From assembly GCF_003663845.1 (NCBI RefSeq), contig NZ_RCCA01000001.1, forward strand, positions 434,001-498,000: a stretch of 64,000 nt of DNA. The letters run 5' to 3'. This DNA is from Chryseobacterium sp. 7 (GTDB lineage Bacteria; Bacteroidota; Bacteroidia; Flavobacteriales; Weeksellaceae). Under the pieces are notes generated by a model, which made no database searches, had not been told where the DNA came from, and saw only the letters and a list, made by a program, of their open reading frames with translations. The translations under genes and the position numbers were made by a program. Below are positions 27,657-35,947 of this stretch, piece by piece (positions within the stretch are counted from its first letter, which is position 1; each line of letters starts with the position of its first letter).

Positions 27657-28901
27657 ATGAATGACGAAGCAAAAAGAAAACAACTCAGAAAATATAAAGC
27701 ATTTGCCACTGGATTATTTGTCCTGATGGCCATTATTTTCATTGTTACCACTATTTTACAGAAGTCTAATACCTCTCATTGGATCGGCTATGTACGGGCT
27801 TTTGCTGAGGCTGCTATGGTAGGGGCACTTGCTGACTGGTTTGCAGTAACCGCATTATTCCGTCATCCTTTGGGACTTCCTATTCCCCATACCAATCTGA
27901 TTGAAAACAGTAAACAGAGACTGGGAGACAATCTTGGGAGTTTTGTGGTGGGCAACTTCCTTTCTCCTCAGAATATCCGTCCTTATATCCAAAAACTTAA
28001 AGTTTCTAATTTTGTCGGGGAATGGCTGGGCAAGGAAAAAAGCCAGGAGATTTTGATTAAAAATCTTTCTGATATTGTTCTTGATATTCTTAATAAGCTT
28101 GATGATTCTACGGTAAGCCAGTTTATCAGTAAAAAGGTTTCTGAAATGACGGATGATATTAAGCTTAATAAAGTGGTTGGAAACGGAATCGGATATATTC
28201 TTGAAAAAAATGACCACCAGAGAATCATCACCAATCTTTCGAAACAGATCAAAGAATACATCATTGAAAATGATGCAATGATTCAGGAACGGGTAAAAAA
28301 AGGAAGCTATTCTTTCATTCCATCATTTGTAGACACTAAAATTGCAGATAAAATTGCAGACGGACTTTCTGATTTTTTCAAAGAAATAGAAGAAAATCCT
28401 GAACATGAAGTAAGAGCATTGATTACTCAGAAAATTCATGAGTTCTCCGTTGATCTGAAAGAAGATCCGAAATGGGACGAAGAATTTAAAACTATCAAAA
28501 ACGGACTTCTCAAGAATGATAAATTGGATGAATATTCCAACGATATCTGGGTCTCTATCAAAAAAACGCTGATGAAAGAACTTCAGGAAGAAAATTCTGC
28601 TTTGAAAAACTATCTTACTAAAAATCTGAATGAATTTGCTCAAAATTTAAAGACCGATGAAAATCTTCAGAACAAAATTGATCATTGGGTGCGTGTGACA
28701 GCTTATAAATATATTCTGAAAAACACCCATCAATTCGGGAACCTCATCAGTACAACTGTTGGGAACTGGCAAGGAAAAGAATTGAGTGAAAAGCTGGAGC
28801 TGGAAGTGGGAAAAGATCTGCAGTTTATCCGGGTCAACGGAACATTGGTCGGAGGTCTGGTAGGATTGATTATCTACACCATCGCACACTTTTTCATTTA
28901 A
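27657..28901 (+). CDS. DUF445 family membrane protein
   Basis: 414 residues. A transmembrane helix near residues 15-35 is followed by the DUF445 signature (GYVRAFAEAAMVGALADWFAVTALFRHPLGLPIPHT), a long charged helical middle region with repeats of amphipathic helices, and a C-terminal transmembrane helix (LVGGLVGLIIYTIAHFF). The family (YjiN/YheB type) is membrane-anchored with a large soluble domain; no function is firmly established. The start is set by a TAAATTTG box only 5 nt upstream. Confidence 0.85.
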   Translation: MNDEAKRKQLRKYKAFATGLFVLMAIIFIVTTILQKSNTSHWIGYVRAFAEAAMVGALADWFAVTALFRHPLGLPIPHTNLIENSKQRLGDNLGSFVVGNFLSPQNIRPYIQKLKVSNFVGEWLGKEKSQEILIKNLSDIVLDILNKLDDSTVSQFISKKVSEMTDDIKLNKVVGNGIGYILEKNDHQRIITNLSKQIKEYIIENDAMIQERVKKGSYSFIPSFVDTKIADKIADGLSDFFKEIEENPEHEVRALITQKIHEFSVDLKEDPKWDEEFKTIKNGLLKNDKLDEYSNDIWVSIKKTLMKELQEENSALKNYLTKNLNEFAQNLKTDENLQNKIDHWVRVTAYKYILKNTHQFGNLISTTVGNWQGKELSEKLELEVGKDLQFIRVNGTLVGGLVGLIIYTIAHFFI

Positions 28902-28928
28902 AAAACTAAAATCCACGATCACTCAACC

Positions 28929-29819
28929 ATGAAAAAAATTTTCACCGTATTCTTTTTCTTTTCCTTCTCATTTTTTCTCTGCCAGAAAGTTGAACTCAAG
29001 AAAGTAACAGATTCTTCACAGACTTTTACAGGAGAGATCGGCGGAACTCCCATTACGATAGAGCTCAACTATACCGGTGTGGTAGATTGTGACCAGTATC
29101 AGCATTATGTTGACGGATGGTATTATTATGACAAATACAAAAAGAAAATCCCTCTCACCGGAATATATGATTACTATGGAAATCTTTCTCTGTATAGTTT
29201 TGGAACGAAACAAAAACAGAAATCAAAGCTTCTGAAAGAACAGATCACCTCTCTGCAGAAAGTAGAAAAAACAGATGAAATTGCACAAAAGCTTCTGCCT
29301 CAGGAATATTTTATATTTGAAGAGATCAATATGAGTAAAAATCCGGTTTCGGGGCATTTTTATGTTGGAAAAAAAGTTCATCCTGTAAAACTGTCTACAG
29401 GGAATATTATGATTTATCGCCTCAACAATTATCTGTTTTTACCGAATAACAAAAAAATTAATACCTACGATTTCATTAATAAAGCGGGCGGGAATGAATT
29501 GATTTCCTATGCCACCGGAGAAAACGGAAACAGAGTGCTGCTTTATTTTGAACAGACTTCAAATTTTAATGCCTGCGGACAGTGCGGAGCAAGTGAAGGG
29601 GAGAAAGGCTACAGGGTTCTTTATTTTACAAAAGACTGGAATTATAAAAACTATGAAGAATTTCTCACTGAAAGCTGCCGGGAAAATATTGATAATGCAA
29701 CCAAAACAAAATCAAAAGACAAGCAAACCATCCAATATAAAATAGGGAAATCTAATACGACTCCCGCTCATAAACTTACTGTAGATATTAAAAATGCAAC
29801 TGTTGTGAAGTCTAAATAA
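28929..29819 (+). CDS. Exported protein of unknown function
   Basis: 296 residues with a clear signal peptide (MKKIFTVFFFFSFSFFLCQ). The mature part is rich in Tyr and Lys and includes NACGQCGASEGEKGYRVLYF, a CxxC that may bind metal or form a disulfide. No family recognised. It begins 27 nt after the DUF445 gene on the same strand, may be co-transcribed with it, and shares the following terminator with pyrD. Confidence 0.75.
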   Translation: MKKIFTVFFFFSFSFFLCQKVELKKVTDSSQTFTGEIGGTPITIELNYTGVVDCDQYQHYVDGWYYYDKYKKKIPLTGIYDYYGNLSLYSFGTKQKQKSKLLKEQITSLQKVEKTDEIAQKLLPQEYFIFEEINMSKNPVSGHFYVGKKVHPVKLSTGNIMIYRLNNYLFLPNNKKINTYDFINKAGGNELISYATGENGNRVLLYFEQTSNFNACGQCGASEGEKGYRVLYFTKDWNYKNYEEFLTESCRENIDNATKTKSKDKQTIQYKIGKSNTTPAHKLTVDIKNATVVKSK

Positions 29820-29848
29820 AAAAGAGAGTCGCAATAACTCTCTTTTTT
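29818..29848. terminator. Bidirectional terminator between exported protein gene and pyrD
   Basis: AAAAAAGAGAGT pairs with ACTCTCTTTTTT around a short CGCAATA loop, with T-runs on both sides. It serves the two convergent genes; its left end overlaps the stop codon region of the plus-strand gene. Confidence 0.9.
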
Positions 29849-29850
29849 AT

Positions 29851-30888
29851 TTATCTTGGTAATCTGCTGGCTCTTTTCAGAATTTCCTTGTTGATTTCGT
29901 TGATCAGTTCCGGACCTTCATAAATAAATCCGGTATACAGCTGGATCAGACTCGCTCCTGCATCTAGTTTTTCCATAGCATCTTTTGCGGAATGTATTCC
30001 TCCTACCCCAATGATTGGGAATGCTCTGTTGCTTTTATCAGAAAGATACTTGATCATTTTTGTACTTCTCTCACGAATCGGCTTTCCACTTAGCCCTCCG
30101 TTTCCTATCTGTTCTAGGACTTCCGGAGAGGTTTTCAGCCCTTCTCTGCTTACGGAAGTATTGGAGACCACAATACCATCAATTTTTGTCTCTGCAATCA
30201 GCTCAATGATTTCATCTAATTGATTATTATTCAGGTCCGGTGCGATTTTCAGTAATATAGGTTTCTGTACAGATTTTGACAGATTTATTTTCTTTACTTC
30301 CGTGATCAGTTCTCTCAGATATTCTACGTCTTCCAGTTTAGCGTGGCTTCCTACATTCGGGCAGCTTACATTCAGTACGAAATAGTCTACATGAGGGTGA
30401 AGACCTTCAAAACAGTCCAGATAATCCTGCGTATAGTTTTCCGGGATTGTATCGGTATTTTTTCCGATGTTTCCACCGATGATTATTTTTCCTTTGTTGG
30501 ATTTCAGTTTTTCAATAGCGGCTTCAAGACCTTCATTGTTGAATCCCATTCTGTTGATGATTCCGCCATCTTCGATGAGACGGAACAATCTTTTCTTAGG
30601 ATTTCCGGCCTGAGCTCTCGGGGTTACTGTTCCGATTTCTACAAATCCAAATCCCAGGTCTCCTAACTCGTTAAATAGCACTGCATTTTTATCGAAACCG
30701 GCTGCCAGTCCTACAGGATTTTTAAATTTTAATCCGAAAACTTCTCTTTCCAGACGTTTGCCTTCAATAGGTTTGGGTAAAAACAGTCTGGTAAGAAATC
30801 CAAAATTTTTAAGCATTGAAAATGTAAAATGATGAACTTCTTCAGGGTCAAATTTGAAGAGGATAGGACGAATGAGCGATTTGTACAT
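29851..30888 (-). CDS. pyrD: Dihydroorotate dehydrogenase (quinone), class 2
   Basis: 345-residue FMN enzyme oxidising dihydroorotate to orotate in pyrimidine synthesis, passing electrons to menaquinone. Class 2 is shown by the N-terminal membrane-binding helices ([24 protein letters not shown]) and [13 protein letters not shown]. The catalytic base position carries Cys176 ([10 protein letters not shown]), whereas class 2 enzymes such as E. coli PyrD use Ser175; Cys is the class 1 residue. The TAATTTTG box at 30904-30911 (minus strand) lies 15 nt upstream of the ATG. Confidence 0.94.
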   Translation of the reverse strand: MYKSLIRPILFKFDPEEVHHFTFSMLKNFGFLTRLFLPKPIEGKRLEREVFGLKFKNPVGLAAGFDKNAVLFNELGDLGFGFVEIGTVTPRAQAGNPKKRLFRLIEDGGIINRMGFNNEGLEAAIEKLKSNKGKIIIGGNIGKNTDTIPENYTQDYLDCFEGLHPHVDYFVLNVSCPNVGSHAKLEDVEYLRELITEVKKINLSKSVQKPILLKIAPDLNNNQLDEIIELIAETKIDGIVVSNTSVSREGLKTSPEVLEQIGNGGLSGKPIRERSTKMIKYLSDKSNRAFPIIGVGGIHSAKDAMEKLDAGASLIQLYTGFIYEGPELINEINKEILKRASRLPR

Positions 30889-30979
30889 TGAAAAAAAGTT
30901 TTACAAAATTACTCATTTTAAAATTAATCTCAGATTATCCTATGATATTTTATCAAAATGTTTTATTTATAGAATCTAA

Positions 30980-31825
30980 GAGCCTGTTTAAATTTTCGTA
31001 GAAAATTTTGTTAAGAGGCTTTCAGAGGTTGGATATTTGAAAAAAAAAAATGAAATACCCAACCGATTTAACTGAAAACCAGTGGCAATATATAAAGAAA
31101 ACGATGAACCTAAAAGAGAGAAAGAGAAAATATCCTCTTCTTTTGATTTGGAACTCCTTAATGTATTTGATAAAAACAGGTTGCCAGTGGCGTATGCTTC
31201 CTAAAGATTTCCCCAAATGGCAATTGGTTTATTACTATTATATCCGTTGGACGGAGTTGGGATATTTTGACTTAATTCTAGAAAAGCTACGAATGAAAGT
31301 TCGTATAAAAAAGGGTCAGCGAGCAGAAGCCTCCTTAGGAATAATGGATAGCCAAAGTGTACGCTGGGGCAATAATAGAGGTCTTCATGGCGTAGATGGA
31401 AATAAGAAAATAAAAGGAATAAAACGCCATGTGCTAGTAGATAAGAATGGATTTTTAATCGCAGTGATGGTTTGTGTAGCCAATATTCATGATAGTAAGG
31501 CTGGATTGCTTTTGCTTAGATTACTCAGGGAAGAGCTGATGAATTTCAAGTGTATTCTTGCTGATGCAGGCTATAGAGGAGATTTTCTAGATAAAGCTCA
31601 TAGCCTTTATTCATACCTGGTAAAAGTGGTAAGTCGGGATAAAGAAAAACAAGCTAAAAAAGAGTTTAAACCCGTAAGTAAACGATGGGTAATAGAAAGA
31701 ACTTTTGCTTGGTTTGATAATGACAGAAGGCTTTGTAGGAACTATGAACTACTGCATGAGTCTTCCGAAAATATGACCAAATTATCCGCTATAAAATTAT
31801 TACTCAATAAAATTTAAACAGGCTC
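30980..31825 (+). mobile_element. IS5-family insertion sequence, 846 bp, intact
   Basis: Terminal inverted repeats GAGCCTGTTTAAATTTT at both ends (left 30980-30996, right 31809-31825), flanked by a 3-bp direct repeat TAA (30977-30979 and 31826-31828), which fits the TNA target of the IS1031/IS427 subgroups. It carries one transposase gene whose stop lies inside the right repeat. It inserted between pyrD and truC, damaging no gene. Perfect ends and an intact reading frame suggest recent movement. Confidence 0.92.
31050..31817 (+). CDS. IS5-family transposase
   Basis: 255-residue single-frame DDE transposase. Catalytic residues are visible: Asp100 in GIMDSQSV, Asp172 in LADAGYRG and Glu216 in WVIERTFAWF. 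The N-terminal part (DLTENQWQYIKKTM... GCQWRMLPKDFPKW) is the DUF4096-type domain usual in this group. Many relatives need a frameshift between two ORFs; here a single frame suffices. Ten A residues precede the ATG. Confidence 0.93.
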   Translation: MKYPTDLTENQWQYIKKTMNLKERKRKYPLLLIWNSLMYLIKTGCQWRMLPKDFPKWQLVYYYYIRWTELGYFDLILEKLRMKVRIKKGQRAEASLGIMDSQSVRWGNNRGLHGVDGNKKIKGIKRHVLVDKNGFLIAVMVCVANIHDSKAGLLLLRLLREELMNFKCILADAGYRGDFLDKAHSLYSYLVKVVSRDKEKQAKKEFKPVSKRWVIERTFAWFDNDRRLCRNYELLHESSENMTKLSAIKLLLNKI

Positions 31826-31916
31826 TAAAAGAGAGAGTATAATGAAAGAGGCTGAGTACGTTGAAAACTTCATCTTTAGAAAGTGAAGTTAGGTAGATTT
31901 AATCGTTTGGGCTAAA

Positions 31917-32612
31917 TTAAGAGTACGCACTCAGATCAAATTTCAGAATATCTCCTACTTTTTTAAACTCCTCATCTATAGTGGCATTTACTGTAATTCT
32001 TTCGTTAGAAACAGGATGATTAAAAATCAGCTGATGGGCATGAAGTGTCATTTTGCTGATCTCAAATGTTTGAAGCCATAATTTATTCTGTTTATTGCAG
32101 CCGTGTTTTCTACAGCCTAAAATAGGATGCAGAATATGTTTAAAATGTTTTCTCAGCTGATGAAACCTTCCTGTTTCAGGAATTGCTTCCACTAAAGAAT
32201 ATCTCGAAGTCTGATGTTTTAAGAAAGGCAGATCTATTTCTGAAGTCTGCAAACGACGATAGTAAGTAACTGCGTTTTGCTTAACTTCATTTTCATTAAC
32301 CAAATCATAATCAATGGTTTCTTCTTCTTTTGTCCAGCCACGAAGAATAGCCAGATATTTCTTCTCCACTTCGCGTGACGCAAACTGATCACTCATGATT
32401 CTAAGAGTATCTTTATCTAAGGTAAACAGCAGAACGCCCGAAGTTTTTCGGTCTAACCGATGTACGGGATACACTTTTTGCCCGATCTGTTTCTTCAGTT
32501 CCTGAATGGCATAAGTATCGGCTTCTCCCGCATAGAAGGATTTGTGAACCAGTAATCCGCTGGGTTTGTTGATGGCAATAATATGCTCGTCACGATAAAG
32601 AATTTCTAACAT
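31917..32612 (-). CDS. truC: tRNA pseudouridine(65) synthase TruC-like
   Basis: 231 residues from the chosen start. HRLDRKTSG carries the catalytic Asp of the RluA/RsuA superfamily, and the GRFHQLRKHFKHILHPILG block with HGCNKQNK fits the TruC branch. No S4 domain is present. A longer frame reaching 32711 exists, but its extra 33 residues run through a palindromic repeat, while a TACTTTTG box (minus strand, 32617-32624) ends 5 nt before the ATG at 32612, giving an almost leaderless mRNA. Confidence 0.87.
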   Translation of the reverse strand: MLEILYRDEHIIAINKPSGLLVHKSFYAGEADTYAIQELKKQIGQKVYPVHRLDRKTSGVLLFTLDKDTLRIMSDQFASREVEKKYLAILRGWTKEEETIDYDLVNENEVKQNAVTYYRRLQTSEIDLPFLKHQTSRYSLVEAIPETGRFHQLRKHFKHILHPILGCRKHGCNKQNKLWLQTFEISKMTLHAHQLIFNHPVSNERITVNATIDEEFKKVGDILKFDLSAYS

Positions 32613-32660
32613 TCGGCAAAAGTAAAGATTTTCAACTGATATTATATGCTGCCATCTTTG

Positions 32661-32695
32661 TAAACCTAACAGGTTTTGAAAACCTGTTAGGTTTA
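32661..32695. repeat. 35-bp palindrome with 17-bp arms
   Basis: TAAACCTAACAGGTTTT (32661-32677) is repeated inverted at 32679-32695 around a single G. It lies just upstream of truC. Its shape (perfect hairpin on both strands, AACAGGTT core) resembles short palindromic repeats dispersed in flavobacterial genomes. Confidence 0.75.
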
Positions 32696-32710
32696 GACAT
32701 TTCTTTATCA

Positions 32711-32807
32711 ATAGCCCCGATCTAAGAGAAAATCCCGCAGTGAGGCGGCGGCGCGAAGCAGAGCCGCCGAGCGAGGAATTGCAACGGAGAGCGGGTTCCC
32801 GGCTCCT
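32711..32807. repeat. GC-rich dispersed-type intergenic element
   Basis: From ATAGCCCCGATC to GGCTCC this stretch is far richer in G and C than its surroundings. It contains the pairs GGCGGC/GCCGCC and CCCGC/GCGGG, so it can fold into a complex hairpin. The AGCCCCGAT...GAGCGGGTTCCCGGCTCC pattern resembles a repeat family often seen between Bacteroidota genes. No gene is encoded. It separates truC from glyS. Confidence 0.65.
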
Positions 32808-32914
32808 TAAAAATTAAATTGTAAATATTTGTCTGTTTATTAACTGCTTTTTTTATTGAAACTCATGATTTTGATTCCAAATTCATATTTTTGCACATCA
32901 GACGTAAAAAAATT

Positions 32915-34456
32915 ATGGCAAAGCAAGAAGATGTTTTCAAGAAAGTGATTTCTCACGCTAAAGAATATGGTTTTATTTTCCCATCGAGTGAGATCTATGA
33001 TGGTTTATCCGCTGTTTATGATTATGGACAGAATGGTGCCGAACTAAAAAATAATATCAAACAATATTGGTGGAAAGCTATGGTACAGCTTAACGAAAAT
33101 ATTGTCGGCATTGATTCGGCGATCCTTATGCACCCAACTACATGGAAAGCATCAGGCCACGTAGACGCTTTCAACGATCCATTGATTGATAATAAAGATT
33201 CCAAGAAACGTTTCAGAGCAGACGTTTTGGTGGAAGATTACTGTGCTAAAATTGAAGATAAAGAGAACAAAGAAATTGAAAAAGCTGCAAAAAGATTCGG
33301 AGAGGCTTTCGATAAGGATCAGTTTGTTGCGACGAATCCAAAAATCATTGAATACAGAGCAAAAAGAGAAGCTATTCTTTCAAGACTGGCTAAATCTCTT
33401 GAAAATGAAGACCTTGCTGATGTAAAAGCTTTGATCGAGGAGCTTGAAATTGCAGATCCTGATACGGGTTCTAAAAACTGGACAGAGGTAAGACAATTCA
33501 ACCTGATGTTCGGAACTAAATTAGGTGCTTCTGCTGACAGTGCAATGGATCTTTATTTGAGACCTGAAACAGCTCAAGGTATCTTTGTTAACTTCCTGAA
33601 TGTGCAGAAAACTTCACGTCATAAGCTGCCTTTCGGTATCGCACAGATTGGTAAGGCGTTCAGAAATGAGATTGTTGCAAGACAGTTTATTTTCAGAATG
33701 CGTGAATTCGAACAGATGGAAATGCAGTTCTTCGTTGCTCCGGGAACAGAACTTGAATTCTATGAGCAGTGGAAGCAAAAACGTCTGAACTGGCACAGAG
33801 CTTTAGGTTTAGGAGATGAAAACTACAGATTCCACGATCACGAGAAATTAGCTCACTACGCGAATGCTGCTGCTGATATTGAATTTAATTTCCCATTCGG
33901 ATTTAAAGAACTGGAAGGGATTCACTCAAGAACAGATTTCGACTTAAAAGCGCATGAAGAATTCTCAGGAAGAAAGCTACAGTTCTTTGACCCTGAAAGA
34001 AACGAAAACTATGTTCCTTATGTAGTGGAAACTTCAGTAGGTTTAGACAGATTATTCCTTTCTATATTCTCACATTGTTTAAGAGACGAAGTATTGGAAG
34101 ACGGTTCAGAAAGAACAGTTCTATCTTTACCTCCGGCATTAGCGCCAATTAAGGCAGCTATTCTTCCATTGATGAAGAAAGATGGTCTTGCAGAATATGC
34201 AGAAAAGATTTTCAACGACCTGAAGTATGACTTCAACTTGTTCTACGAGGAGAAAGATGCCATCGGAAAACGTTACAGAAGACAGGATGCCATTGGTACT
34301 CCTTACTGTATCACTGTAGATCACGATTCTTTAACGGATCATACGGTGACCATCAGAGACAGAGACACGATGCAGCAGGAAAGAGTTCCGGTTTCAGAGT
34401 TGAGAAGAATCATTGATGAGAAAACAAACTTCAGAAATTTACTTTCTAAAATATAA
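32915..34456 (+). CDS. glyS: Glycine-tRNA ligase (homodimeric type)
   Basis: 513-residue class II synthetase charging tRNA-Gly. Motif 2 (YLRPETAQGIFVNF), the FRNEIVARQFIFRMREFEQME block and motif 3 (VVETSVGLDRLFLSI) are intact, followed by the C-terminal anticodon-binding domain (LPPALAPIKAAILP...). The start MAKQEDVF is chosen over an in-frame TTG-like start at 32891, which overlaps the TATTTTTG box (32886-32893). Its terminator has been split by an insertion sequence. Confidence 0.96.
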   Translation: MAKQEDVFKKVISHAKEYGFIFPSSEIYDGLSAVYDYGQNGAELKNNIKQYWWKAMVQLNENIVGIDSAILMHPTTWKASGHVDAFNDPLIDNKDSKKRFRADVLVEDYCAKIEDKENKEIEKAAKRFGEAFDKDQFVATNPKIIEYRAKREAILSRLAKSLENEDLADVKALIEELEIADPDTGSKNWTEVRQFNLMFGTKLGASADSAMDLYLRPETAQGIFVNFLNVQKTSRHKLPFGIAQIGKAFRNEIVARQFIFRMREFEQMEMQFFVAPGTELEFYEQWKQKRLNWHRALGLGDENYRFHDHEKLAHYANAAADIEFNFPFGFKELEGIHSRTDFDLKAHEEFSGRKLQFFDPERNENYVPYVVETSVGLDRLFLSIFSHCLRDEVLEDGSERTVLSLPPALAPIKAAILPLMKKDGLAEYAEKIFNDLKYDFNLFYEEKDAIGKRYRRQDAIGTPYCITVDHDSLTDHTVTIRDRDTMQQERVPVSELRRIIDEKTNFRNLLSKI

Positions 34457-34459
34457 TTG

Positions 34460-34473
34460 AAAAGCCCTGGTTT
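34460..34473 (+). terminator. Left half of the glyS terminator, interrupted
   Basis: AAAAGCCCTG-GTTT here and CAGGGCTTTTTT at 35882-35893 are the two arms of one hairpin. The 1.4-kb insertion sequence lies between them, exactly in the loop. Rejoined they form a perfect 10-bp stem with loop GTTT and T-tail. Confidence 0.85.
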
Positions 34474-34484
34474 CAGTAGTCATG

Positions 34485-34511
34485 GTCGGAAGAAATTTCC
34501 GACCATTTTTT
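34485..34511 (+). terminator. Inward-facing terminator at IS left end
   Basis: GGTCGGAA/TTTCCGACC stem with short loop, then ATTTTTTATG on the plus strand. It blocks transcripts running from glyS into the antisense side of the transposase, and partly replaces the broken glyS terminator. Confidence 0.7.
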
Positions 34512-35733
34512 ATGTTTTAAGTTTTGAAGACTTTTGCAGGATCCCCCCCGCAAATATTATTAAAATTGCGGTAATCATATCCCGAAGTTCCATAGCGATG
34601 CGTCTTTTAGCTGTTTTATATCCTAAATTGTTTACTTTTTTGTAAATCAAGAGCAGCATAGAAGCAATCATTGTCATGTAGAGCATTACTTCAATTCCGT
34701 TTTTATTGAGCGAAACAAGATGGCTTAAATTCAACTCTTGTTTCATAAATCTGAAGAATACCTCAATATCCCACCTTTTACGGTAATAATCCGATATTTC
34801 TTTGGCAGAAAGTTCAAATTCGTTGGTTATGAACCAAAGTTCTTTAGCTGTTTTTTCATTTTTGATAACGATCAACCGAAAATATGTTTCTACTTTTTCT
34901 TCACGATGATGAATATTTCCCCGTTTGTTTTGGATGGGTTTTCCGGTGTAAAGCTTCACTTTGCTGTCTTTAATAACTCCCCAATCATCCCATTTTATTG
35001 GGGTTTCTGTTTTAATAAAAGATTCAATCTCTTCATATTTCCTGTTTTCTTTGGAACGGATAATAAATTTCAGAAGCTTTTCTTCAAAATCTTTCATCGT
35101 CCTTGTAGACTGGATCCCTCTGTCTATGATATAAATATTATCATGATGATCTTCTTTTTTCACCTGGTTCAGAACAGCCTGGGCAAGAGCATTATCTTCT
35201 GTTGAGTATTTTTGCCCCGTAAAAACATCTACCGCTGATGGCAAAATTCCGTCAAATGAAAAACTGAATTTCACTAATTTTTTTCCACTTTTCTGATCAA
35301 TTCCTTCTTTAAGCTTGTTACATGTATCAGCTACAATGGTACTGTCAACTCTGATTAAGTTGTATTTTTCGATTTCTGTCTTGGAATAAAGTTCCGAAAA
35401 TCTTTCGTACATCTGTTCGTAGATTTCTAGGAAATAATTGGAATCAATTTTTGAAAGCCTCTCAGAAATTGAACTCCTTCGAATCTTTTCCTCTTCCCCT
35501 AAACCAAATAAGGCTTTGAATCCACTGCTATTAAAAGTATCTTCGAGTGTTCTTTGACTTAATTTTTCATTATCAAATATGCAATACAAAAGCAGGTAGA
35601 ATATTTTTCTTCCATGCAAAACTTTACTATAATAATCCACTTTTGTACTTGCGGAAAGGTGACTTAAAAGTGCTTCGGGAATAAATTCTAAAACATCTTT
35701 AAGTGATATTTTGTGATCTTTAAAAACTGACAT
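34510..35733 (-). CDS. IS4-family transposase
   Basis: 407 residues from MSVFKDHKIS; a longer frame starts at 35784 but adds a hydrophobic stretch unlike the family. The DDE residues are seen in RVDSTIVADT, IIDRGIQSTR and the IS4 signature YRKRWDIEVFFRFMKQ, which fits Y(2)R(3)E(6)K. The N-terminal part (SLKDVLEFIPEALLSHLSASTKVDYYSKVLHGRKIF) is common in Bacteroidota IS4 elements. The frame is intact, so the element may still be active. Confidence 0.92.
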   Translation of the reverse strand: MSVFKDHKISLKDVLEFIPEALLSHLSASTKVDYYSKVLHGRKIFYLLLYCIFDNEKLSQRTLEDTFNSSGFKALFGLGEEEKIRRSSISERLSKIDSNYFLEIYEQMYERFSELYSKTEIEKYNLIRVDSTIVADTCNKLKEGIDQKSGKKLVKFSFSFDGILPSAVDVFTGQKYSTEDNALAQAVLNQVKKEDHHDNIYIIDRGIQSTRTMKDFEEKLLKFIIRSKENRKYEEIESFIKTETPIKWDDWGVIKDSKVKLYTGKPIQNKRGNIHHREEKVETYFRLIVIKNEKTAKELWFITNEFELSAKEISDYYRKRWDIEVFFRFMKQELNLSHLVSLNKNGIEVMLYMTMIASMLLLIYKKVNNLGYKTAKRRIAMELRDMITAILIIFAGGILQKSSKLKT

Positions 35734-35843
35734 AAACAATTGATTATCAGCAATAAAGATACAAAAAATGAAACAATAAAACAAATTAAATAGTTGATAA
35801 TCAATTAATTACAATAATAATATTGAATATCTAAAAACAAAAA

Positions 35844-35865
35844 GTCGGAAGAAAAAATCTTCCGA
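35844..35865 (-). terminator. Inward-facing terminator at IS right end
   Basis: GTCGGAAG and CTTCCGAC pair around AAAAAAT; on the minus strand the stem is followed by TTTTTG. It would protect the transposase promoter region from outside read-through. Confidence 0.65.
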
Positions 35866-35947
35866 CCATGACTACTGGTTTCAGGGCTTTTTTAATTTCC
35901 TGAAAAACATATGTCAGAAATGATTATTTTTGTGAAAAATACAAACC

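Larger units (their letters stand above)
34475..35876 (-). mobile_element. IS4-family insertion sequence inside the glyS terminator loop
   Basis: Inverted repeats AGTAGTCATGGTCGGAAGA at both ends (left from 34475, right to 35876). The flanking sequence reads either as a 6-bp direct repeat GGTTTC with these ends, or as a 4-bp GTTT repeat with ends extended by CAG/CTG; both restore the same target, the glyS terminator loop. Each end also carries an inward-facing hairpin with T-run (34485-34506 on plus, 35844-35865 on minus), which would stop transcription entering from outside. About 1.4 kb, with one intact transposase. Confidence 0.9.

Noticed and set aside
31040..31052. Programmed frameshift at the A-run before the IS5 transposase start
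   Set aside because: The transposase is complete in one frame with all DDE residues and the A-run precedes the ATG.
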